Below are positions 45,587 to 57,209 of a stretch of 64,000 nt of DNA, in pieces; position 1 is the stretch's first letter, and the number at the start of each line of letters is the position of its first letter. The stretch covers positions 39,024 to 103,023 of the forward strand of contig JAKUCV010002511.1 of the NCBI GenBank assembly GCA_028386065.3, read 5' to 3'. Source of the DNA: Turnera subulata (Eukaryota; Streptophyta; Magnoliopsida; Malpighiales; Passifloraceae). The notes beneath the pieces are model-generated. The model did not search any database. It was not told the DNA's origin and saw nothing but the letters and a program-made list of their open reading frames with translations. Made by a program: the position numbers and the translations under genes.

Positions 45587-48500
45587 TTGGCACAAAACAC
45601 TAGAACAATGTCACTGCGATCTGTCCTTGAGAAGGAAAAGTTCAATGGGAATAACTTCCTAAAATGGTATCGCAACTTGAGGATAGTCCTCAAACAAGAA
45701 AAGAAGTTGTATGTCCTTGAAGGGCAAGTTCCAAATGAACCGGCACCTAATGCTTCTAGGGCGGAAAGAGATGCTTACAAGAAGCATGTTGATGATACAT
45801 TGGATGTTGCATGCCTTATGCTTGTTAACATGGACTTTGAGCTTCAGAAGCAACATGAGACCTTGGTTGCATTCGATATGATCGAACATCTGAAAATGCT
45901 TTTTGAAGAGCAAGCAAGGCATGAGAGGTATGAGACCTCTATGGCATTGTTCCAATGCAAGATGGCTGAGTCATCACCAGTGAGACCTCATGTGCTCAAA
46001 ATGATTGGATACATTGAGAGCTTTGAGGGTCTAGGGTTTCCTTTGCAAAAGGAGTTGGCTGTTGATCTAGTCCTGCAATCGTTGCCGGATAGTTACAGCC
46101 AATTTGTCATGAATTTCAATATGAATCATCTTGACAAATCCTTATCTGAGTTGCTTAACATGTTTGGAACAGTTGAGCAACAAATGAAGGCAAACAAATC
46201 CAACAACATTTTGATGGTTGGAAAAGTCAAAGGAAAGGGTAAAGTCAAGTTTTACAAGAAGAAGAAATGTGCCAAAAAGTTTGGTGCATGTGCATCTTCT
46301 TGTTCCCATGTGCTAAAACCCAAAGGTGGTATTGCAAAGGAAGGACAATGTTTCCATAGCAACAAACCTGGCTATTAGAAACGGAACTGTCCTGTTTACC
46401 TTGAAGAGGTGAAGAAACAGAAGGGAAGTAAGACTTCCACTTCAGGCATTTTTGTTATAGAGGCTAATATCTCTATCTCTGCATCATGGGTATTAGATAC
46501 CTGATGTGGTTCTCACATTTGTGTAAATGTGATGGAACTGAGAAAAAGTAGAAGATTAGCAAAGGGAGAGATAGACCTGCGCGTTGGAAATGGAGTAAGA
46601 GTTGCTGCATTAGCCGTAGGGACTTACCATCAATCTTTACCGAGTGGTTTGGTTTTGGAACTTGATGATTGCTATTACGTACCTACTATAATAGGAATTT
46701 GATTTCTGTCTCTTGTCTGGACAAGAAAAGTTTTTCATTTGTAATAAAGAACAATTGTTTATTATAATGGTGCATATTTAAGCAATGGTTTGTATGTTCT
46801 AAACCTTGTAACCGCAATCTATAACGTTAATACGAAGAAGGTTAGAATGAATGATTCTAATGAAACCTATCTTTGGCATTGTCGATTGGGCCACATAAAC
46901 GAGACTCGCATGTCTAAACTCCATAAAGATGGGCTTTTAGACTCATTTGATTTTGAATCATTTGAGACATGTGAGTCATGTTTGTTAGGCAAGATGAGGA
47001 AGGATCCTTTTACCGGTAAAGGTGAAAGAGCTTCGGACTTGTTAGGTCTTATACATAGTGATGTATGTGGACCGATGTCGACACAAGCTAGAGGTGGATT
47101 CCAATACTTCATTACATTTACTGACGATTTCAGTAGGTATGGCTATGTGTTTATAATGAGACACAAGTCAGAATCCTTTGAAAAGTTCAAAGAATTCAAG
47201 AATGAAGTACAGAATCAACTCAGCAAGAGCATTAAAATGCTTCGATCAGATCGAGGAGGAGAATACTTAGGCCGAGAATTTCTTGATCATCTAAAGAAGT
47301 GTGGTATAGTATCACAGCTCGCTCCACCGGGTACGTCTTAGTGGAATGGTGTATCCGAAAGGAGGAATAGAACCTTGTTAGACGTGGTTCGTTCGATGAT
47401 GAGTCAAGCTGACCTTTCTTCTTCATTTTGGGGACATGCATTATTGAGTGCTGTATTTACACTTAACCGTGTTCCATCTAAATCCGTCGAAAAGACACCA
47501 TATGAGATATGGACTGGGAGGCATCCCAATTTGTCTCTTATGTGAGACGTGAAGCATCAGATAAACTCGGACCTAAATCCGACAAGTGCCTCTTTGTAGG
47601 ATACCCTTATTTCTACAATCCCACCGAGCACAAAGTGTTTGTTGCTCGGACTTCTATTTTTCTAGAAAGAGAATTTATTTCTAGAAGAATCAGCGGAAGG
47701 AAAATAGAACTCGAAGAAGTTCGAGATATTGAGGCTGAGATGGAACAAGGACATGAACCACAAGATGTTGTGGATGAGAATCCTGTGCCTGTAGCACATA
47801 GACCGCGTAGGTCGGATAGGGTTCGGCATGAGCCTGAGAGATATGGATTTCTTATGACTCATACTGGAGACGTGATGCTGATAGAAGAGGATGAGCCCAC
47901 TTCCTATCAGCAGGCTATTACAGGTCCGAACTCTAAGAAGTGGCTGGAAGCCATGAATTCGGAAATGGAATCCATATATCAAAACAAGGTATGGACCTTG
48001 GTTGATCCACCTGAAGGGGTAAAACCCATAGGGTGCAAGTGGGTCTTTAAGAAAAAGACCGACATGGATGGTAGACATGCATTATTGAGTGCTCCATTTA
48101 CACTTAACCGTGTTCCATCTAAATCCGTTGAAAAGACATTCCGATTCAACTTAAGGGCGATTGGTGGCGAAAGGTTTCAAGCAAGTTCATGGTATTGACT
48201 ATGATGAAACTTTCTCACCAGTTGCTGTGGTTAAATTCATCCAGATTCTTTTGTCTATAGCGACATACTATGATTATGAGATATGGCAAATGGATGTCAA
48301 AACCGCTTTCCTTAACGGAAATCTTTTAGAGGATGTGTACATGACACAACCTTAAGGTTTTGTCGATCCAGAGAATGCCAATATGGTATGCAAGTTGCAG
48401 AGATCTATTTATGGATTGAAGCAAGCTTCTAGGAGTTGGAATCTTCATTTTAATGAAGTGATCAAAGAGTTTGGTTTCATTAAGAACGAAGATGAACCAT

Positions 48501-49524
48501 GTGTTTACAAGAAGTTTAGTGGGAGCATTATTGTTTTCTTGTTGTTGTATGTTGACGACATCCTACTCATTGGGAATGACATTCCGACACTACAGTCTGT
48601 AAAGGCTTGGTTAGGGAAGAATTGGTTAGGAGAAGCAGCCTATGTGTTAGGCATAAAGATCTATAGAGATAGATCCAAAAGGCTTCTCGGGCTAAGTCAG
48701 AGTACAATATTGACAAGGTACTAAAGAGGTTTAGCATGCAAGATTCCAAAAAAGGATTCTTGCCCTTGTCACATGGCGTAGCTCTCTCAAAGAATCAATG
48801 TCCTAGTACGACTAAAGAGAGAGAGCGGATGAGTAAGATTCCTTGTGCTTCTGCAATAGGATCTATCTTGTGTGCCATTCTATGTACTCGACCGGATGTC
48901 GCTTATGCTTTGAGTGTCATAAGCAGAAATCAAGCTGATCGCGGTGAGAGTCACTGGACAGCGGTTAAGAACGTCCTTAAGTACTTGAGAAGGACTAAGG
49001 ATGCATTCCTGGTTTACAGAAGCGTGGATGAGCTTTTTGTAAAGGGCTACACATATGCTAGCTTCCAAACCGATAGGGATGATTTTAGATCGCAGTCAGG
49101 TTATGTGTTTTGTCTTGGAGGTGGTGCTGTATGCTGGAAGAGTTCAAAGCAAGAGAAAGTTGCCGATTCTACAACCGAGGCTGAGCACATTGCTGCCTCA
49201 GATGCGGCGAAAGAGGCTGTTTGGATCAAGAAGTTCGTAACTGAACTTGGGGTAGTTCCGAGCATTGAGAGTCCAATTGAGCTCTATTGTGATAACAATG
49301 GGACAATTGCACAGGCTCAGGAACCTAGATACCACCAGAGATCCAAACATATTCTCCGACGCTATCATTTTATTAGAGAGATCATAGATAGAGGCGATGT
49401 CAGACTATGCAGAGTTCCATCTGAGAACAATGTAGCAGATCCGTTGACTAAGCCGATCACACAGCAGAAGCATGATGGTCACGCTGCGTCCATTGGTATT
49501 AGATACATGTATGATTGGCTTTAG
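45587..49524 (+). pseudogene. gag-pol: Copia-B gag-pol polyprotein, degenerate
   Basis: The start ATG used in Copia-A is TTG here (45587), so initiation is doubtful; the next ATG is 45608. Domains: gag to about 46360 with the zinc knuckle broken (CFHSNKPGY then TAG 46376); protease with TGA in place of the active-site Gly codon (46502-46504); a deletion and frame change near 46690-46760; GAG-pre-integrase (LWHCRLGH) and integrase 46790-47341 with TAG 47339; a deletion near 47530; RT with a 65-bp foreign piece at 48074-48138; YVDD 48548-48559; a deletion and frame change near 48625-48720; RNase H to 49524. It cannot make a full polyprotein. Confidence 0.9.
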
Positions 49525-49538
49525 TGCAAGTGGGATAT

Positions 49539-51071
49539 TGTTAGTGTAATATGCCCAAAAGCCAATCAATGGATGTTTATTTGTAATCATGTATACACAT
49601 TAAGGTTATTCTAATAAATATTGTTTATGAGAAAAACCCTTGCACATATTTATAACCCTAGAATATTTATATATTCTTAAATGTCCCTAGTCGATTATTA
49701 TTATGGATGGGTTGTAATAATAAATTAAGACTAGTGTATGTTGGGAATTATATGTGATATGAATTCTACATACGGGTACAAGTTAGAGAACTTGGGGTCT
49801 GGACCGGCCCACATAAGAACGCTACATGGAACGTTATATGATTGTCATTAGCGGTTCTTATATGTATTGTTCTTAGACCTGTGGTCATCAAGGTTCCCAA
49901 CATATGAGTCGTATACTTTGATATTACTCTTGACTATTTCGTAAATGAGTAGACTTAGTGTAATCATTGGGTATATGATAATTGTGTAGTGGGTTTTGTA
50001 TGATCCAGAGGGGATTCGTCCAACCCATATAACGGGTATATTATCGGTTGGTTTCTTGATAGAGTTGAACTGTAAATGCACGGTCGTGCTCGGATTATGA
50101 TATGGTGATATCATTAGTATCCGTTTTGCACAGTTAGCTCGAGGATCAAGAAACCCGAGAATAAACATATGCGAGATTGACATATTCTATGTCTCGTGTT
50201 TAGTCTTGATAATGGGACGAAGGGACGATGACATGTTTACGAGGCATATTGAATCAGTACTGATCTTGTCGTTCGGGTAGCAATGATGTGTTGCTAGACG
50301 TCGCTCTTTGCTTATAATTGTAAATGAGTTTACAATTATTACCGGACGTTACAAGTGCCTACAGGATCACACAATTAGAATCGTTGATTCGAGCAGGTGG
50401 TTGAACCGTGGTTGGACCATGGTTCGACCAAGTGTGGTTGGACCGTGGTTGGATCAGGGTCGTTTTGGGCTGGTTTGGTTCACTAAATGTCTGATTTATT
50501 GAACCATAATTAGTACCAAGTGATGTGTAATCCCACCAAGAGTTAGTGGAGACGTAATTAGCTAAAAGCTAATCATGTTGGCCAAAGGTGTTGGCCACTT
50601 TGTCCCTTGCTTTTGTGAGTGGGATTAGACTAAGCATAATATGATTATGCCTTGAAAATTCATCACTTTAAGTCTGAAAATTTTCAGAGCATTGAGCCTT
50701 GAGAGTGTCTTGAGAGTTCTTGTGAGTTTTAGACTATACACACCTTCTTTGAGAAAGAAGAAAATACCACAAACTCTAGCTTCCGAAACCTGCTGCTAGC
50801 ACATCAGTTTAGGGGTGCTCGGGTTGGTTATCGTGTGACGGTTTCTGACTAGTCATTGACGGTTCGTGTGGATACCATAGAGGGGCGGGATTTTTGTCCG
50901 GCTCTTGCTGATTCGTCCCTACAGTTGGGTGAAAGACCTCAACCGATTCAGGTACGTAAAAATTGTTATTCGGTTTAGCTACCCTTCACTTGGTTCCTCC
51001 ATGTGTATCCGGTTTTTCCGCTGTGTACGTTATTGCATTTGATTATCAATTTTCATGCCCGGATACTTACA
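49539..51071 (+). repeat. 3' LTR of Copia-B
   Basis: 1533 bp from TGTTAGTG to CTTACA, preceded by the PPT GCAAGTGGGATAT (49526-49538). The minisatellite at 50399-50460 is shorter than in its 5' LTR. Confidence 0.9.
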
Positions 51072-51076
51072 GAATG

Positions 51077-51609
51077 AACTCCCAAAGTAATCCGAGGGCT
51101 GACATTAATAAAGGTTTTGGTTCCCAGAATTCCAACAAAGAATCCAAGATACCAAGCTACTGTAAAAGAACTACGTAGACCTTATTTCATGCACTCAAAA
51201 AGAAAAGGAAAAAAAAAAGAGAAAAAAAAGAAAAAGGAAAAAAACAGAAGAAAAAAAAGAGGAAAAAAGAAAGCAGAGAAAAAAATAAGGAAAAAAATAG
51301 AAGAAAAAAAAAGGAGAAAAGAAAGCAGAGAAAAGGAGCCATGAATATGTAAGAAACCCAAACTAGGGTCCGGTACTTGGATGACGACATAGATAAAAGG
51401 GGATTTGTTCACTCATTTGTTTGCATGGAATATAGATGCAGGAGGTCATACCTAGGTAAATGTCAATCTTTCCTATGCCTCTTATGCCCAATATTTGTAT
51501 CTTCATCCCCCACAGGTTTACGTGACTCAGGAGCAGAAGCCTCTAAATAAATCTCCCTCAGTAGGATAAGAGATGTCTCAGACTCAAAAGTGCTATTTTC
51601 CAACCATTC
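51077..51609 (+). repeat. G0 spacer with an A/G-only tract
   Basis: 51197-51338 is almost pure A and G (about 140 bp) apart from a few C or T. It makes Lys/Glu-rich shadow frames on one strand and Phe/Leu-rich ones on the other. The rest shows no gene. The tract could form an unusual DNA structure, but no function is evident. Confidence 0.6.
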
Positions 51610-52724
51610 CTAATACAATGGGGAGGGTCTTGTATCAAAGTACTGGCTAACCTGATCATTTCGAGGTAGACTCCAACTTCTTATAATGAATCTCATGGTA
51701 CGGATATCCATGAGTCCAATAATAGGTGGTTGAATAGGCAGGGGTATAACTTGAGTATGACCGAATTGTCGCAAGATTCTGGTAGGACGATAATAGGTGA
51801 ACTTCTCAATACCAGGAAGCAGTACAAAGTCCCGGGTGATGGTGTGTAAGAATACTCCTTGCAAGTATATGATCCATTCCCGGACAGATGGGAAAGAGAA
51901 AAGGACTCGGCACTTCTTAAAGTTTCTTGAAGAATAGCGCATGTCCCCTGGTGACTCAATCAGCCGAAGATGCTTGTACAACCACATCTATAGTGGAATG
52001 GAATTAGAACAGAGGATAAAATGGGAAAAGAAGAAAAGATATGGAAGGGAAGAAGAGGATGAAGGAATAGCTGAAGAAGTAGAGGAGAATCGATCAGTGG
52101 GCTATCAGGATTGTTCACGAGATTTTCGAGACAATTCTGAGTTTTCCTAAGGATTACTGGAGTAAGGCTATTCCCATTGAACAACCGAGCCACTAATGTG
52201 CCGGCATTCAGAGAACATAGGCCAGAGGGTCCCACCAATAATAATTCGCTTACCATGGCAAGGGCAAGCAAGGGGTTGCGTTTCTCCTTACTCTACCCCA
52301 GGTTAGGCTCTAAGGGATGGTCTTGAAAAGGGTTGATGGGGAGATATTGCTCCATTAATTTGCTAAAAGGCCATCAGAGTTCATAAGAAGGTCAATTTGT
52401 CTGTCGGTTGGAGAAAGAAACCAGCCCACTTCCTTTTTGACATGATCAATAGAAGAAACCATTGCAGGGGTAACTGTGGCTTTACCATTCAAAAAGGTAT
52501 TGAATTCATCAACAATTGGACAAAGCTCGAGTTTACCTAAAACCAAAGCGGAATGCCGATGGTCTTGAACCCAGAAGAGAGCAAGCCCGGATTAGATTCT
52601 CATTCACATTCACAAAGCACAGAGAAAACAGCATATGCAACCCCTAAAGCTTGAAATCAAGATGGCAAGCCTAGGGGATGCTTGACATCCATTCGACCAA
52701 CTTAGCACCAAAATTCTCACTCAT
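51610..52724 (-). pseudogene. Antisense ORF in the 3' part of G0 (plant-mobile-domain/DUF7745-like)
   Basis: On the minus strand an ATG at 52724-52722 opens MSENFGAKLVEWMSS. Successive frames then read a conserved-looking protein: a segment with VLGKLELCPIVDEFNTFL (about 52545-52490) and a C-terminal segment YYRPTRILRQFGHTQVIPLP (about 51795-51735) ending at 51610. I associate the RQFG-Q-IP pattern with plant mobile domain/DUF7745-type proteins, by recognition only. Stops near 52600, in the 52480-52500 region and at 52270, and frame changes near 52000 and 52300, break it. Known: Tat-lineage elements often carry an antisense ORF before the 3' LTR. Function unknown. Confidence 0.55.
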
Positions 52725-52788
52725 CTTGGTCCTAAATGTGTTTTCATGCAATATGAAAGTGTTGTGGGGGTCTCTGGGTGCCCATGGT

Positions 52789-52800
52789 TCTATTTATTTG
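52789..52800 (-). promoter_or_regulatory. Possible TATA box for the antisense ORF
   Basis: CAAATAAATAGA on the minus strand lies about 65-75 bp upstream of the antisense ATG (52724). The position fits a plant core promoter, but the match is only moderate. Confidence 0.3.
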
Positions 52801-52968
52801 GGTTTATAGTCGGTTAAAAGTCCAAAACTATCTTTGATTTGATCCAATCCTTAAAAGGGACGAATTTAGGAGCTATGACCGCCAATAGCCGACGGACGTG
52901 TCATGAAGACCGCCAGCTGACGATGGTCAAGGGGGTACTGTTTATAAAAAATAAGAAGGGGGAGGGGC

Positions 52969-52992
52969 GGGGGGGGGGGGGGGGGGGGGGGG
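52969..52992 (+). repeat. Run of 24 G
   Basis: An uninterrupted G run, preceded by GGGGGAGGGGC. It lies in a purine-rich segment (52940-53045). Its length may be unreliable in sequencing. It is a candidate for G-quadruplex formation. Confidence 0.85.
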
Positions 52993-53156
52993 AATGGGGA
53001 AAGAGAGAAAAGGAAGAGAAAAAAAAAAGAAAATGAGAGAAAATAAGGACCCCTTCCCCGAAGCATTTCATTAAAATTGAAAGGCATTCCCTGAACATTA
53101 TTTGAAGTTGTGATGAACTCATATATGTAGGGCCTGCCAGATTCAAAATTTTGAAA

Positions 53157-54770
53157 GGGGCATGCAACCCCGTTGTTTTGACTTTATTTCCCGGGCATGT
53201 TATCCCACTATTCTGAATGAGTTTTCCAGGGCATGACACCCTGCTATGAGATTTGTTTAAATTTTTCGAGGTCATACTACCCCTTAATATGATTTGTTTT
53301 TGTTGGCATGCTACCCCATTTGTACGTGTTTTGGTTTCCTATTGATCTCTCCGAGGCATGCTGCCCCATTCATTTGATTTGATTTTCGGGACATGCTACC
53401 CATGATATGATTGACCCTTTTCAGGGCATGCTACCATGACTGTTTGGTTTGTTCTTTTTCGGGGCATGCTACCCAATTTGTTATTCGATTTTCTAGGGCA
53501 TGCTACCCCACATTTTGAGTTGAATTTTTCGGGGCATACTACCCCATGTTTTGAGTCAAGTATTTCGGGGCATGCTACCCCATCCAATTTTTCAGGGCAC
53601 GCTACCCCACGTTTTAAGATTGAGTTTCTCGGGTAGCATTTTTTTGATTTTCGGGGCATGCTACCTCATGATTTGATTGATATTTTCTGGGGCATGCTAC
53701 CCCAATTGTTCGGTTTTTTCTCTGGGACATGCTATCCCATTTGTGAGTCAATTTTTCAGAGCATGCTACCCCTTAATTTGTTTTGAGTCTTGAATTAATT
53801 TCCCATGGCATGCTACCCTATTGGTTTGAAACATTTTCCCGTGCCATGCTACCCCGTTAAGTGACATGTTTTATTTCCCGGGCATGCTACTCCATTATGT
53901 GTTTCGTTTCCCAGGACATGCTACCCCTCGTATGTGTTTTGTTTTCCCGGAGTATACTACCCCATTTGTGCATGTTTGCTTTTTCGGGGCATGCTACCCC
54001 ATTTGTTTGGAGCGTTTTCCCGGGGCATGCTACCTTATTTGTGAGTCAATTTCCCGGGGCATGCTACCTTTCGATTTGTTTTGAGTTTTGAATTAGTTTA
54101 AGACATTTTCCCGGGGCATGCTACCCCGTTATGTTATGTGTTTTGTTTCCCGGGATATACTACCCCGTTATATGATGTGTTCTATTTCCTTGGCAAGCTA
54201 CCCCATTACTTGCTGTATTTGTTTCCCGGGACAAGCTACCCCGTTACATGATGTGTTTGTTTCTTGGGGCATGCTACCCCGATATGTGATATGTTTTCGG
54301 GGCATGTTACCCCGGTCGTTTTGTGATTTCCCGGGGCATGTTACCCTTTTGTATATGTTCTGCTCTATTGGGGCATGCTACCCCTTGATATGTTTCAATT
54401 TCCGGGGCATGTTACCCCCATTTCTTCAAACAACGATTTTCGGGGCATGCTACCCCATGCAATGGTTTTCCCGGGGCATGCTACCCCATGTGACTTACCT
54501 GGGGCATGCGACCCCGTTTTGAATCAATTTCTGGGCATGCTACCCTATTCATTCAAGAATGATTTCCGGGGCATACTACCCCATGTATTAATTTTCCCGG
54601 GGCATGCTACCCCATGTGTCGATGAGACTCATTTGGGGTGTGCTACCCCGTTCTAGATCAATCCATGGGACATGCTACCCCGTTCTAAATCAAATTCCCA
54701 GGGCATGAAACCCCATTGCTAGAGATGACTATCTTTGGGGCATGCTTCCCCAAAGGGCATGTAATGCCCT
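53157..54770 (+). repeat. 1.6-kb array of about 46 GGGGCATGCTACCCC-like units in G0
   Basis: A 15-bp motif GGGGCATGCTACCCC or close variants (CATACTAC, CATGTTAC, CAAGCTAC) recurs every 27-50 bp, mean about 35 bp. The spacers vary in sequence and length (T-rich, e.g. TTTGTTTTGAGT). The motif is nearly dyad-symmetric (GGGG...CCCC). Short frames on both strands encode repeats such as FPGHATP, RGMLP and VACPEK and are shadows. Known: the 3' untranslated region of Tat elements is prone to carry tandem repeats that can seed satellites. Confidence 0.92.
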
Positions 54771-55116
54771 GAAATTTGTTGACGGTTGATAAGAAGGTAT
54801 GTGATGCCATGGGAGGGATGAGAGGATTCCCACAACCAAGTCAAACACGAAGTTCCCCAGGAAGGACGATAAAATCCCTAGAAAGTAGGTAACCCCGAAA
54901 TCACCCTGGTGGGAGGAGACATATCCCTAGTTGACTGAGAGGAAATGATTGACAACCTAAACACTGAGTTCCCCAGGGAGGACGACAAAATCCCTAGAAA
55001 GTAGGTAAACCTGAAATCACCCCTATGGGAGGAGACATATTCCTAGTTGACCGAGAGGATTCTTTGTTAGCGACCCAGTAGACGAGATAATTTTACCAAA
55101 TCAAACACTGAGTACC
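54771..55116 (+). repeat. 116-bp direct repeat in the G0 3' region
   Basis: AGTTCCCCAGGGAGGACG-like units start at 54851 and 54967, with a period of about 116 bp. A third related start (GAGTACC|CCAGGGAGGATG) is split by the minus-strand solo LTR and continues at 56952. No gene is seen. Confidence 0.75.
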
Positions 55117-56946
55117 TGTGAATACCCGACCCAAAATCACTTGGGCCTATTCACCTATTCCTTTTCACCTTCTTCCTCGGGTCAATCCCATGTCATTGGA
55201 GTTGCTACCCAAATTTTATTAAGGACAAAATTTTGGAAAAACCTTCAAATGACTCCTTTAGGCTACTTGGTCATGGCGAACCAAAGACATGAGATCGGGG
55301 GTTCATCACGGATGGGAAGGGGTTAGGCACCGATCCGTGTTGGGTCGTAACCTTGTGCAATTGGAGAATACGAGTATGCCTTGTGCAAGTGTGCAAGTGT
55401 AGAAACAAATCACATGAAAACAACAAAATTTAATTGAAGGAGAAGGAGAAGAAGGTACAAAACAAAAAGGAAAAATAAAAATATTTGGGCTTCAGTCTCC
55501 ACCACTAGAGACCACCTACGTACCCCGACAACCAGGTTCAAAGGCCATGTAGTTCTTAACATGGCTTCAAAGAAATCATATAATCACCAAAAGCATCATC
55601 AAATAACCAGCAAGTAGCAATCAATAAAGTGCGCAATCGAAAAGAGTTAGAACACTTGTCTCGGTTGTTGGACAGAATCCATAGGTCATCTTCTTCTGGA
55701 TTTTGGACAGTGAAAATGGCCGATTCAGCTTCTGGTCCCAACATCAAAGTTGTAGATCTCCCTCTTAGCTTTCTAGAGAGTCCAAGATCACCGCAATCCG
55801 ATGTCTAAAACTCGAGATATGAATTATTTTCTGAGACTTCACGCATCAGGTCCCTCTACTCAGATTGTTCACCTTCTTGGCTCCTAGATTGCTTTTGATT
55901 GCTTCCTTCCCTTATTCTCTTCATGTTCGCTTCTTTCTTGATGCTTTACCAAGAAATTTCTCCAGAGTTTCTGCCTATAGAAATATTTCTAGGCATGGAG
56001 AAATATAGCTTCTCCAAGAAAATAAAGCTTAAGGAGAGGGGGGTGTAATGAATGATTGATCCTTTGAAATGTGAGTGAGGGGTCCTATTTATAGTGTTTT
56101 CGGAAGCCTAGGGGCATGGACCTACTTAATGGTGAAGATTATGCCCGAAAATCTGGTCCAAAACCGCGTAGGATCGAAAAAGAAACAAAATCGGAGATTT
56201 TGGGTGTCACTGGGAAGGGATGACCGCCAGTGCCAGCGGTCATCTACTGCATGACCGCCAGTGCTGCCGGTCATGTGTGGATGTACGCCGGCACCCAGCG
56301 GTCGTCGCAAGAGGACCGCCGGTCACCTCGCGTGTCACCCGTTCTTTCCTTTTTCGAGCCCAAATCCCCCTAATTCATCTCTGATTTGATCTTACCACGT
56401 AATCAACCCAGAATCACTCAATTACTTGATTATCACTCCCCTAAATCATTCCATAACTGATTAATTAGACATTAACGCCCATTTTATACTAAATCATACC
56501 AAAAACAACATTTCCACATAAACAATGTTTTAGTTCTGATTTTCCACAAAAATCAGAGCTAAAATTAGCCTGCAAGAAATGTGTTAATGGGCTGGATAAA
56601 CTCTGGAGAATTCATTAACCTGGACCCTAAAATCCATTTCTAACCCAAAAATAAATCATCTCAATATAATTGGGTTAAAAACAACTAAAAGAGCCCAAGC
56701 AATGAAATGAAATGTATTTTAATGTAAATAAACCTTATTATATCTTTTACCCTTAGATTAAATCATCTCATTAGTCCTAAGGTTTAAATGCATAACGGTT
56801 TAGATTATCAAAATACATCATTTCTACTAAGTTAAATTCTTATCATACTTTAACTCAAAATCAAATCATCTCATTGACCTTGAGCTTAAGCATGCTTGGA
56901 ATCTAATTTTAGTAAAATGCTCATGGGTCAAATTTGGGTGTTCACA
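55117..56946 (-). repeat. Tat-like solo LTR, minus orientation
   Basis: TGTGAATACCCGACCC at the left end and GGGTGTTCACA at the right end are the reverse complement of a Tat-like LTR. Flanks GTACC (55112-55116) and GTATC (56947-56951) are a probable TSD with one mismatch, and removal restores the repeat unit. At 1830 bp it is about 330 bp longer than the G3 LTRs, so it represents a variant. It has a TATA box on the minus strand (56085-56093) and the family hairpin near 56530-56567. No internal coding part is left. Confidence 0.8.
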
Positions 56947-56951
56947 GTATC

Positions 56952-57209
56952 CCAGGGAGGATGATAATATCCCTAATTAGCCAAGATGAGAGGATTCTTT
57001 GTTGATGACCCGGTAGATGAGATGATTCTACCAACACAAACCGAGTTCCCTAAGGAGGACGATAAATCCTTAGAAACCCGAGATGAGATGATTCCCGACC
57101 TATGACACATATGTGAGCATTAGCATCAGCACCTACTCCATCAAATTTGGATATTCTTCTTTTCATTGGTTTGTTTTCAGTTCCTAAAGATTCGCCAACG
57201 AGGGGCATC
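56952..57209 (+). repeat. End of the G0 3' region with PPT
   Basis: Continues the G0 repeats (GATGAGATGATTC units near 57013-57025 and 57082-57094), then ends GCCAACGAGGGGCATC before an LTR start. This is the same PPT type as G3 (39382-39396). Confidence 0.7.

Larger units (their letters stand above)
42591..51071 (+). mobile_element. Ty1/copia element Copia-B, TSD GAATG
   Basis: The duplication GAATG lies at 42586-42590 and 51072-51076. LTRs start TGTTAGTGTAAT and end CTTACA. It belongs to the same family as Copia-A, with the same leader palindrome array and gag-pol order. It contains the only N of the window (45150). Confidence 0.9.

Noticed and set aside
51117..51412. Open frames rich in Lys/Glu (plus) and Phe/Leu (minus) as small proteins
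   Set aside because: They are translations of an A/G-only tract and have no start context or conserved motif.
53396..54656. Repeat proteins with FPGHATP, GMLP or VACPEK units
   Set aside because: They appear in several frames of both strands because the DNA repeats; none is long or has a clear start.
53157..54770. A CRISPR-like array: short repeats with unique spacers
   Set aside because: Repeat copies vary, spacers differ in length from about 12 to 35 bp, and the context is a plant retrotransposon. No cas-like gene is present.
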